Shown: piece after piece, positions 18,801 through 25,639 of the stretch
How the letters are laid out: each line of letters begins with the position of its first letter
How positions within the stretch are numbered: the stretch's first letter is position 1
DNA from: Verrucomicrobiaceae bacterium
GTDB lineage: Bacteria > Verrucomicrobiota > Verrucomicrobiia > Verrucomicrobiales > Verrucomicrobiaceae
Assembly (NCBI GenBank): GCA_016795485.1
Contig: JAEUHM010000044.1
Span: 273,066-337,065, forward strand
Direction of reading: 5' to 3'
DNA: 64,000 nucleotides
The notes under the pieces: generated by a model
The model's input: the letters and a program-made list of their open reading frames with translations, nothing else
Database searches by the model: none
Told to the model about the DNA's origin: nothing
Position numbers and translations under genes: made by a program

Positions 18801-19932
18801 CGAACTGGCTCAGAAGACTCCGATGCCGTCCCTGGCCGATTCCATCTGCTGGTACGCTGCTACCACACCGACAGGGCGTGATGCCTTGATGCCATTCATC
18901 AAGGCGGAACGTGATCTGCAGATCCTCGCATTCGGCATCAAGGATGAAGCCAGCGTTACCATGCCAACCGGATGGAGCACCATCGGCGCTCCTGATTCAC
19001 CCACCAAGCGACAGCTCTCGGCCATCTTCGGTGATCAGCAGCAACGTGCAGCGATGCGCATCATCCTCACGAACAGCACAATGCCTGCGACCGAACGTCG
19101 TGCTGCATTTGATCTGCTCAGACGCGTAGGCGATCCCGAGTCCACGGCCATCTTCGTTAAACTCCTCGACGATCCTGCGTTTGCGACTGACGTCATTCCC
19201 CTGCTCTCCCGTTCCAGTGAACCCGCGACTGCCAATGCATTGATCGAAAGGCTACATGGTCTGGATCAGGCCAGTAGAATCGCAGCGCTCGCGACCCTCA
19301 CCAGTCGGGCAGAGCTAGCGCTGCCGTTGCTCCACGCCATCGAGCAGGGCAAGCTCAACAAACAAGACCTGACCGCACTCCAGATCCGCCAGTTGCGCAA
19401 CCTGAACCATGCCGAAATCAACAAGCTCCTGGACGCCGCCTGGGGCAAGGTGAACGAGTCCTCATCTGCTGCCAAGGCCATCATGGCGAAACTGAAGCAG
19501 GCCTACGAATCCGCCCCGCTCTGGGCATTCAATGCAAAGTCTGGCGAGGAAACGTTCAAGCAACTCTGCTCCGCCTGCCATGCCATCAACGGCGTGGGAG
19601 GCAAGCTCGGTCCCGACCTTGCGGGTTCTTGGCGCAATGGTTTGGACTACTTCTTGGAGAACATCGTCGACCCTAACGCTGTGGTGGGCGACAACTTCCA
19701 GCTTCATATCCTGACCAAGAAAGACGGCACCGTGGTCTCGGGAGTGATTGAGCAAGAATCCGAAACATCTATCACCGCCAGAACCATCACCGAGCAACTC
19801 GTCATCTCCAAAGCCGATCTCAAAAGCCGCCAGAAACTGGCTGCATCACTCATGCCTCCTGGTCTTTTGGAGACTTTGCCAGAGCGCAAAGCCTTGGAGT
19901 TGCTGAAGTTCCTTCTTTTGCAGCGCCAATAG
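15832..19932 (+). CDS. DUF1080 / PVC-type membrane-bound dehydrogenase / HEAT-like / cytochrome c fusion
   Basis: A 1366-residue secreted multidomain protein. ATG 15832 opens the signal peptide MKPIATLLLIVCCTSHAA. Residues about 20-225 form a DUF1080 domain (ESLFDGTTLTHWSGKPEHW... and GGPSANSGIQFRC), the 3-keto-glycoside hydrolase-like beta-sandwich. After a second beta-domain, residues about 430-820 form the PVC-type glucose/sorbosone dehydrogenase-like propeller (ISILEDADGDGKFE, GPDGAVYVIDW). A helical region of HEAT-like repeats follows. The C-terminus is a cytochrome c domain with CSACH near residue 1246, binding one c-type heme. This points to periplasmic sugar oxidation coupled to electron transfer. 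The predicted substrates are oxidised sugars; no direct proof. Confidence 0.88.
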   Translation: MKPIATLLLIVCCTSHAAESLFDGTTLTHWSGKPEHWRVEDGAITGEIPSGQMLKGNEWIFWDGEVHDFDFKTEFRISGGPSANSGIQFRCQQSPQGHASGYQADLDNGTVWLGRIYDEHGRALITERGTRVSIAPDGRRWVDVFAEAKSLASVIKPNEWNTYQITATASHVEVRVNGTLMSVLDDHEAQAAEWSGKIAFQLHSGPGPAKIQFRNIQLEHLGRTEIPKRENIRRAAPSVDVPGIPPPPELNLGFEQGTLEGWKAEGNAWDKQPIEGDTVATRKRGNSRHEGRFWLGGYERLGDNGTGTLTSNSFDAAHPWASFLVGAGRKAKVEIVDEAEGKVLASASGEDREDMRRVAVDLTAAQGRKIIIRITDGSTQGWGHINFDDFVFHAQKPKFATTLTISGDRSKRADESPVLWHLTPNPVQDKLVAGMKLTAGFQAELIAAEPTIAQPIAFCFDERGRIWVAEAFSYPNRQPEGQGKDRISILEDADGDGKFETHKVFCEGLNLVSGIEVGFGGVWVGAAPHLLFIPKDENDKSGEPKVLLDGFGYQDTHETLNSFLWGPDGWLYGNQGVFNTSYIGKPGTPQNERITMRAGVWRYHPVRHVFEVFCHGGSNQWGLDYNSNGHLFMTHCRSYFGKGGTTNAIRNGHFWNQANAKYAPFISATAPAFAPDLQNYLPASAKYDSGEGGAGKPGTTAVYGGHSHVGTMIYNGNNWPAIYRDHLFTHNLHGHQMNHQHMVREGSGYETLHAGYDLMFNGAENYIPVDLQTGPDGAVYVIDWCDTQHCHNPDDEKWDRSNGRIYRISWKETYKSVKVDLTATSSHKLANLADSPCDWSARTARRIIHERKASIVLDTRSNLDLTTGKNVTLGMLWTLNASGDLDADLLTAATGSNSDIIRAWAIQLATEEPNKPKLTKDTLLRLAQSDPAPVVRLAVASAMPALPEDWVFEIGSALAMHAEDKDDRFLPKMIWFGLARAIANEWKRGLELAQKTPMPSLADSICWYAATTPTGRDALMPFIKAERDLQILAFGIKDEASVTMPTGWSTIGAPDSPTKRQLSAIFGDQQQRAAMRIILTNSTMPATERRAAFDLLRRVGDPESTAIFVKLLDDPAFATDVIPLLSRSSEPATANALIERLHGLDQASRIAALATLTSRAELALPLLHAIEQGKLNKQDLTALQIRQLRNLNHAEINKLLDAAWGKVNESSSAAKAIMAKLKQAYESAPLWAFNAKSGEETFKQLCSACHAINGVGGKLGPDLAGSWRNGLDYFLENIVDPNAVVGDNFQLHILTKKDGTVVSGVIEQESETSITARTITEQLVISKADLKSRQKLAASLMPPGLLETLPERKALELLKFLLLQRQ

Positions 19933-19943
19933 TGCCCTGAAGA

Positions 19944-21032
19944 TCACTTTGTTGAAATCAGATCCGACACTGCCTTCAGAATCAGCTCTCCCGAAACATT
20001 CTTTGGAAGACTTGTGAGTAACACAAAGCTTGTCTCCGTCTCCGGGTCTGCCCAAGCGAGAGTCCCTGTAGAGCCACTGTGGCCGAATGCTTTGTCAGAA
20101 CAACCGTGACCAAGTGCATTGCCAAGCATCCAACCGATGCCTCGGTGTGCTCCAAGTCCTTTGGTGTGATTCTGGAGCATTCTCTGCACACTTTCGTCAG
20201 ACAAAATGGGGTTCTTTTGCGCCATAAGTGCCTGCAAAAGACGGTGCAGATCACCCGTGCAACTATGAGCTCCGCCCCAAGGGGCAGCCAACTTGCGCCA
20301 ATAGTCACTATTCCAATCCCAGTCCTTTGCAGTCGGATCACCTGCCCCTGCCTCAGGTGCCGCATGCTCGGTCTGCATCGGCACCATGTCCAATTTTGCG
20401 AATCTACCCAAGCCGAGCACCGTGCGACTGAGTCCTAGTGGTGCGAAGACTTCTTTGTCCAAAAAAACAGGTAGCGCCATGCCACTCACTTTCTCTGCGA
20501 TGCGAGCGGCGAGCAGAATGCCCATACTTTGGTAGTGATAGCTGGTTCCAGGCTCAAACAACAATGGCACACATGCCGCACCCTCAACAAAGGCTTGAAG
20601 AGGAGAATGTTTTGCCCGCAACTCGTTGTTGTTTGGCAACTGATCTGGCAATCCACTCGTGTGCACGAGTAAATGCTCAATTTTGATCTTCCTATGTTCG
20701 CCGTGATCAAGCTCCGGAAGATATTCAAGCGCGTAGTCTTCAAAACTGAGCGCTCGGCGCTCAGCCAAGACCACCAAACCCAAAGCGGTGAGCGGTTTGG
20801 TGATCGACCCGAGCAAAAACATTGCGTCCGACTTTATGCCATCTCCAAAAGCAGACACTTCACGAACATCACCACACCTCACCTCAAGAACTGCGGCTTT
20901 GAGTGTGCCGCTGTCCACCTGCTTTTGGATGATCTGTGTGGCCGTTCTCAAGCGGGAAGAAAGATCTGTTGCTCGCACAGGCAATCCGCCAGCGAGAGCG
21001 ACTACTGATGCCATGACGTCTCTCCTTCTCAT
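19944..21032 (-). CDS. Class C beta-lactamase family serine hydrolase
   Basis: A 362-residue penicillin-binding/beta-lactamase-fold hydrolase. The catalytic S-x-x-K is S76-I-T-K79. The second motif is Y167-Q-S169. The third, H-S-G, lies in FGHSGSTGTLAWADPE. The N-terminus MRRRDVMASVVALAGGLPVRA is twin-arginine-like, suggesting export folded via Tat, although the R-R-R-D form is only approximate. Such serine hydrolases include esterases and D-aminopeptidases; a true antibiotic-resistance role cannot be assumed. It is the last gene of a minus-strand run (GH25-like lipoprotein 11 bases upstream) and converges with the DUF1080 fusion gene. Confidence 0.85.
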   Translation of the reverse strand: MRRRDVMASVVALAGGLPVRATDLSSRLRTATQIIQKQVDSGTLKAAVLEVRCGDVREVSAFGDGIKSDAMFLLGSITKPLTALGLVVLAERRALSFEDYALEYLPELDHGEHRKIKIEHLLVHTSGLPDQLPNNNELRAKHSPLQAFVEGAACVPLLFEPGTSYHYQSMGILLAARIAEKVSGMALPVFLDKEVFAPLGLSRTVLGLGRFAKLDMVPMQTEHAAPEAGAGDPTAKDWDWNSDYWRKLAAPWGGAHSCTGDLHRLLQALMAQKNPILSDESVQRMLQNHTKGLGAHRGIGWMLGNALGHGCSDKAFGHSGSTGTLAWADPETETSFVLLTSLPKNVSGELILKAVSDLISTK

Positions 21033-21043
21033 TAATTGTCCCG

Positions 21044-21925
21044 TTAACGAAGCCGTAAACCATGCTGTTGCCAGAACGCAAACAGACCAGAATGGCTGCC
21101 ATTAAACACACTGCGCTCTACAGGACGATCCAGGTTACCAAAATACGTTGGGAAACGATACCGTCCGTGGTTGTAGACTTTTGGACGTGACCTTCCACCC
21201 TGCCACTCAACCCCTCCATACTGCCACATGGTCCAATTAGACCAGACGCGGTATTGCCCCACAAGTCCACGCGGGACTCCGGGAGGAGGAAAGATTGAAC
21301 CGCCTCCACTATCATGGGCATAGAGGGCCAGCCAGTAAGGCATCTCCCGCAATCTTGCTTTGGTTCCAGCATCTGCGCCACTCATGGCTAACTTCAGTGC
21401 CGTGCTGTTCTCCAAATATGCCACAGGGACAACCCCTGTTCGTTGCTTGACTCGATCCGAGAATCGCAGAATCGCTGACAACGACAGATCGCCATCAAAG
21501 TCACCGCAGAGCAAGATGGCCGGTGCATTCCATGCTCTGCTGCGCGCCAATGCCGCAACGCGATTCACAAACTGATCCGCTTGCTTCACAGCATCCACGT
21601 GACGCTGGACGCGATAGTAAACTCCAGGAAGCAATCCCGCACGATCCGCAGCCGCCAGAAACGCAGCGCACTTTTCATCGAGGTTGCCACCTTTTCCTGC
21701 CCTGGCAATGAGAGCACTGGCACCATTGGCTCGCAGGGCGCTCACATCGTGCTCAGAGTAGCTCGCGCCGCTTCTCTGTCGCTCTTTAGGGTCATAAGCT
21801 GAAACATTGATAATCTGAGGACTCCCAGAGGCACCTACAGAAGGCGGCAAGGGAACGGCTTGCGGTGCGGGAGCAACACATCCGGTGATGATCGACAACA
21901 GAAGTGAGAGCAAAACAAATCTCAT
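21044..21925 (-). CDS. GH25-lysozyme-like lipoprotein
   Basis: A 293-residue predicted lipoprotein. ATG 21925 gives MRFVLLSLLLSIITGC with lipobox cysteine C16; a longer upstream reading would place extra residues before this signal and overlap the PhyH gene. The mature part resembles the GH25 (muramidase) barrel: GASALIARAGKGGNLDEKCAAFLAAADRAGLLPGVYY is the typical beta-alpha order, followed by APAILLCGDFDGD where the catalytic acidic residues would fall, and WTMWQYGG near the end. The initial acidic DVS motif of classic GH25 is changed to NVSAYDP, so catalysis is uncertain. It probably sits in the outer membrane and may act on cell wall. Confidence 0.68.
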   Translation of the reverse strand: MRFVLLSLLLSIITGCVAPAPQAVPLPPSVGASGSPQIINVSAYDPKERQRSGASYSEHDVSALRANGASALIARAGKGGNLDEKCAAFLAAADRAGLLPGVYYRVQRHVDAVKQADQFVNRVAALARSRAWNAPAILLCGDFDGDLSLSAILRFSDRVKQRTGVVPVAYLENSTALKLAMSGADAGTKARLREMPYWLALYAHDSGGGSIFPPPGVPRGLVGQYRVWSNWTMWQYGGVEWQGGRSRPKVYNHGRYRFPTYFGNLDRPVERSVFNGSHSGLFAFWQQHGLRLR

Positions 21926-21953
21926 GTTGCCGCATCCATAGACCAGACGCGGC

Positions 21954-22652
21954 TCATTGCAAAGCAAGTGCATCATGCCATTGAAGCGGCGGAGGTAAAT
22001 TGAACGAAGCATATTCAATGTGAACGACACGCCGATGATCACGACTCAACGAGCGACCTGAAGCGTGGAGCAGCAGCGGACGCATTACCATCACATCGCC
22101 GGCCTTAACTTTGCAAACTAAGGGTTGACCGCATTCGCTCGACCGACGGATCTGGTCCGCACTGAGCCTGCCAAAAGCGTGCGACCCAGGCAACACACGC
22201 AGAGCACCATTGCTGATGTCTGCGTCATCCAAGTGCAGTCGTGCCGTGACCATTTGTTCAAGAAAGCTGATTGGCGGTTGAACATGAGGTATCTGGTCCT
22301 TAACGCTCCACGGACCAAAACCAGCCACTTCATGGCGTTCACAAACGGCAATCGTCAGATCCTGATGCCAAGGAACCAGCCAGTTTACATCCGGGTGCTT
22401 ATCAAAGAATATCCCACGTACGGGCATTGGCTTGTCAGCCAGAAGAGGTGCAACTATGTCCGATAAACAGCCCCGAGCTATGTTGGCTATCTCCTGAACC
22501 TTTAGTAGATCACGAGTACCGGCACCTTTTGCCTCGCCCAATATACGGTTAAGCCGTTCACAGTCGCTTTGGGACAGCGCCCCTTCAACGATGGCAAATC
22601 CACTCGATGCAACTTCATCACTTAGGCTCATGATCAAATCTCCGGTGCGCAT
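21954..22652 (-). CDS. Phytanoyl-CoA dioxygenase (PhyH) family protein
   Basis: A 232-residue Fe(II)/2-oxoglutarate-dependent oxygenase-like protein. The facial triad is H96-x-D98 in PWHQDLT plus a distal His in RPLLLHASG; the Arg of HRRVVHIEY would bind 2-oxoglutarate. NGALRVLPGSHAFG is the usual core strand. No export signal. Bacterial members hydroxylate many small molecules, so the substrate is open. ATG 22652 or ATG 22631 (MSLSDEV) are both possible starts. It lies 64 bases after a sulfatase and 28 bases before the GH25-like lipoprotein, so the whole run 25489 to 19944 may be one operon. Confidence 0.8.
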   Translation of the reverse strand: MRTGDLIMSLSDEVASSGFAIVEGALSQSDCERLNRILGEAKGAGTRDLLKVQEIANIARGCLSDIVAPLLADKPMPVRGIFFDKHPDVNWLVPWHQDLTIAVCERHEVAGFGPWSVKDQIPHVQPPISFLEQMVTARLHLDDADISNGALRVLPGSHAFGRLSADQIRRSSECGQPLVCKVKAGDVMVMRPLLLHASGRSLSRDHRRVVHIEYASFNLPPPLQWHDALALQ

Positions 22653-22716
22653 TCTGTGTCCTATTGCGAGCCGGACTCTTTGATTTGCTGACTTTCAAGC
22701 ACCGGGAAAGAAATGA

Positions 22717-24081
22717 TTACTCGCTCTTCTTTCTCTTCCCTTTGCCCTTTGACTTCCTTTTGTCTGACTTCCGGTCAGCATCACCATTCCACCTCAAGTC
22801 TTCCCACCTTGGTGGCTGCATTGAATCGTTCCACTTATCAAACAGCGCCACAAGTTCGGCTTTCTTGTTAGGATTCTCGTTGGCTCGATCATTTTGCTCA
22901 CCAGGATCTGTGGAGAGGTCGATGAGCATCGGTTCCATGTCCTTTGAGGCTTTAACTAGCTTCCAATCGCCTTGTCTCACAGCATGCTGCACCCCAAATC
23001 GGAAGTAAAGTTCACGCGGAGGCAACTCCTTTGCTGCTCCTTCAAGCAATGGGAGCAGGTTTACACCATCCAGCTCGACTCCACCAGCATCTGCATTGGC
23101 TGCTGCCAAAGCTGTAGGCAGAACATCGAGTTGAATAACCGGATCATTCACCACTCGCCCGCCAGGAACATGGCCCTTCCACTGGACCATCCAAGTCACG
23201 CGGATGCCACCCTCCCAAACGAACCATTTCGAACCTCTTAGTCCAAGTTGTTCGGCCTCTTTCGATGCACCGCCATTGTCACTGATGCAGAAGATGAGCG
23301 TCTCCTCCTCAAGATTGAGCTCACGGATCTTGCTCATCACCGTACCAATCGCTTCATCTGCCTCGCCCACGAGAGCAGCGTACGCTTGCTGGCGTTTATC
23401 GAGGTGCTTAAACCTGTCCATCCAGCTTTGTGACGCGACGATGGGCGAATGCACCGCGTTGAATGACAAGTAGAGGAAGAACGCCTTGTCTTTGTTAGCA
23501 TCGATGAATCCGCAAGCCTCCTTTGCATAGACTGGAGAAGTCACAGGCGCTCCCTCCAGCTCCCCAAGTAAGTCAGTTCCACGATAAAATGAGGGACCTC
23601 TTCCCTCGCCGAGATTTCCAACAGTTCCCATGGCAAAATCGAAGCCTCTCGCCATTGGCATGAACTCCGGCGAGGTGTCCCCAAGGTGCCACTTACCCAC
23701 GATGCCGGTTGTGTAGCCAGCAGGCTTCAAATGCTGAGCCATCGTCTTCTCGCTCAAGAGCAACTCCCGCCCCTCACGTGTTGGATTAGCGTCGTGGCCT
23801 GTTCGTGCCTGATAGCGACCAGTCAAAAGTCCAACCCTACCTGGGGAGCACACGCAGCCACTGGAGTAGCCGTCGGTAAACCTCACACCATTCTTCGCAA
23901 TGGAATCCATGTTGGGCGTTGGCGCGAGCTTGCCGCCGTAAGCACCAGGTTGCGCCCAACCCATGTCATCAAGATAGAAAATCACGATGTTGGGCTTGTC
24001 CGCAGCAACGGCGGCCGAGGCAAAGGCAAAGAAGTAGGCAAGAATGCGCATGATCCGGCTGAAACGAAGTAGCATGCGCAT
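22717..24081 (-). CDS. Secreted sulfatase (family S1), lysine-rich tail
   Basis: A 454-residue formylglycine-dependent sulfatase. The signal peptide is MRILAYFFAFASAAVAA, with starts at 24081 or 24051 possible. IVIFYLDDMGW supplies the metal-binding Asp pair. The activation motif is C78-S-P-G-R82, where the Cys must be converted to formylglycine. GKWHLGD and SDNGG are further active-site landmarks. The product acts on sulfated glycans in the periplasm or outside. The C-terminus ends in a strongly basic tail (DRKSDKRKSKGKGKRKKSE). No formylglycine-generating enzyme is in the window. It follows another sulfatase by 16 bases. Confidence 0.92.
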   Translation of the reverse strand: MRMLLRFSRIMRILAYFFAFASAAVAADKPNIVIFYLDDMGWAQPGAYGGKLAPTPNMDSIAKNGVRFTDGYSSGCVCSPGRVGLLTGRYQARTGHDANPTREGRELLLSEKTMAQHLKPAGYTTGIVGKWHLGDTSPEFMPMARGFDFAMGTVGNLGEGRGPSFYRGTDLLGELEGAPVTSPVYAKEACGFIDANKDKAFFLYLSFNAVHSPIVASQSWMDRFKHLDKRQQAYAALVGEADEAIGTVMSKIRELNLEEETLIFCISDNGGASKEAEQLGLRGSKWFVWEGGIRVTWMVQWKGHVPGGRVVNDPVIQLDVLPTALAAANADAGGVELDGVNLLPLLEGAAKELPPRELYFRFGVQHAVRQGDWKLVKASKDMEPMLIDLSTDPGEQNDRANENPNKKAELVALFDKWNDSMQPPRWEDLRWNGDADRKSDKRKSKGKGKRKKSE

Positions 24082-24097
24082 TCTAACTCTAGTTTTG

Positions 24098-25489
24098 TCA
24101 GTGTATCTTCTTCATTCCTTTGCGTTTCACACGCCCTTGACGTGACTTGTCCCCTTCAGGACCCGCGTCAGTACTCCACAGTGGTTCAACCAAAGTCATT
24201 GCCCATGCGTTATAGGCGTTTTGCAATGCGACGACCTTTGTCGGATTCTCCTCACTCAGATCGTGTCTTTCTGAAGGATCAATCGCAAGGTTGATCAGCC
24301 TCGCCTTCGATTTTGCAGAAGGCAGATCATGCCACGCGTTGTGCGTAAGCAGTTTCCAATCCCCCATGCGGATCGCCCAGATCCCCCGAGCCGTCATCCG
24401 CCAATACATGGCCTCGTGGGGTCGGCCTTTGTCCTCTTCTCTTAGATATGGAATCAGATTCACACCATCAAGATTCGATGGCAAAGTTGCATTTGCCGCA
24501 GCCAGTGCGGTGGAGGCGATGTCCAAGCTGCTGACTGGATTTTCATAAACCTTGCCTGCGGGGAGGCCCGCCTTCCACTGCACGAGATAGGGTACGCGTA
24601 TGCCACCTTCAAGCATATGGCCTTTCTCTCCACTTAGCGGCGTATTCAGCGACCCGTTCCGATCCAGAGGACCACCGTTGTCGCTGAGGTAAAAAATCAG
24701 CGTGTTCTCTTCGGCACCTTGCGCCTTCAGTTCTGCTAAAATCGAACCCACCGCATCATCGACTGCACTCACCATCGCTGCATAGGTGCGGCGTGTTGCA
24801 TCGGCGATGTGTGCAAACCGCTCCAGATACTTATTCGTAGCCTGCGAGGGTGTGTGCGGCGCATTGAACGCAACGTAGAGGAACCAGGGCTTCGTGTTGT
24901 CCCGTCGGATGAACTCGCAGGCCGCGCGGCCATTGATGTCCGTCAAATAGTCGTTCGCGAACTCGAACGGCTTCCCGTCCCAGCCCTCAAGCGCATATGT
25001 GGAACCCTTGCCGCCGTCCTTTGAAGTGAAATAGTCGTGCGAGCCACCGATATGCCCAAAGTAGTCATCAAAACCACGCTGCTTCGGATGAAACTTGGCC
25101 ACATCACCGAGATGCCATTTTCCAACGCAACCTGTGCGATACCCCACAGCCCTTAGATGATCGGCTAACGTTTTCTCCGTCACTGGCAGGCCACGTAACC
25201 CTGTGTCATCGCGTCCCTCCCAGTTAATCTCGTGCCCAAAACGTGATTGTGACCTTCCCGTTAGAAGACCCGCCCGACTTGGAGAGCACATGCACGACGA
25301 CACATAGCCCTGCGTGCATCTCACCCCGTTCCTTGCCAGCGAGTCGATATGTGGCGTTGGAATATCCTTGGAGCCCTGGCAGCCCAAATCAGCACTCCCT
25401 TGATCGTCAGACAACAAGACGAGCACGTTTGGAACAGCCGCAAAACAAGGACAACAAAGGAAGAAGACGGTAAAAGCAGCAAAGCGCAT
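24098..25489 (-). CDS. Secreted sulfatase (family S1)
   Basis: A 463-residue sulfatase and first gene of its minus-strand run. Signal peptide MRFAAFTVFFLCCPCFAA; metal-binding LVLLSDDQG; formylglycine motif C68-S-P-S-R72; GKWHLGD; and SDNGGP. The end is basic (QGRVKRKGMKKIH). The protein likely hydrolyses sulfate esters on algal or animal polysaccharides taken up by the same locus. It shares only general similarity with the next sulfatase, so the two probably act on different positions or sugars. Upstream of 25489 a 150-base divergent region separates it from the PEP-CTERM gene. Confidence 0.92.
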   Translation of the reverse strand: MRFAAFTVFFLCCPCFAAVPNVLVLLSDDQGSADLGCQGSKDIPTPHIDSLARNGVRCTQGYVSSCMCSPSRAGLLTGRSQSRFGHEINWEGRDDTGLRGLPVTEKTLADHLRAVGYRTGCVGKWHLGDVAKFHPKQRGFDDYFGHIGGSHDYFTSKDGGKGSTYALEGWDGKPFEFANDYLTDINGRAACEFIRRDNTKPWFLYVAFNAPHTPSQATNKYLERFAHIADATRRTYAAMVSAVDDAVGSILAELKAQGAEENTLIFYLSDNGGPLDRNGSLNTPLSGEKGHMLEGGIRVPYLVQWKAGLPAGKVYENPVSSLDIASTALAAANATLPSNLDGVNLIPYLREEDKGRPHEAMYWRMTARGIWAIRMGDWKLLTHNAWHDLPSAKSKARLINLAIDPSERHDLSEENPTKVVALQNAYNAWAMTLVEPLWSTDAGPEGDKSRQGRVKRKGMKKIH

Positions 25490-25639
25490 GAGTTCACGAA
25501 CAACGCCATCTAAGCGGGCTTCTAGCTAAACAGCGAAAGTAAACACTGCCGGAACCCAAAGTTCCTCATCTATGATGGCACAGTAATTGCGTTCCTGGGG
25601 ACTTACGCCCCCCCCAAAAAAACGCACTGCTACGCAATC

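Noticed and set aside
19944..21032. Calling the class C serine hydrolase an antibiotic-resistance beta-lactamase
   Set aside because: The motifs fit the whole esterase/peptidase/beta-lactamase superfamily and the genomic context is glycan breakdown.
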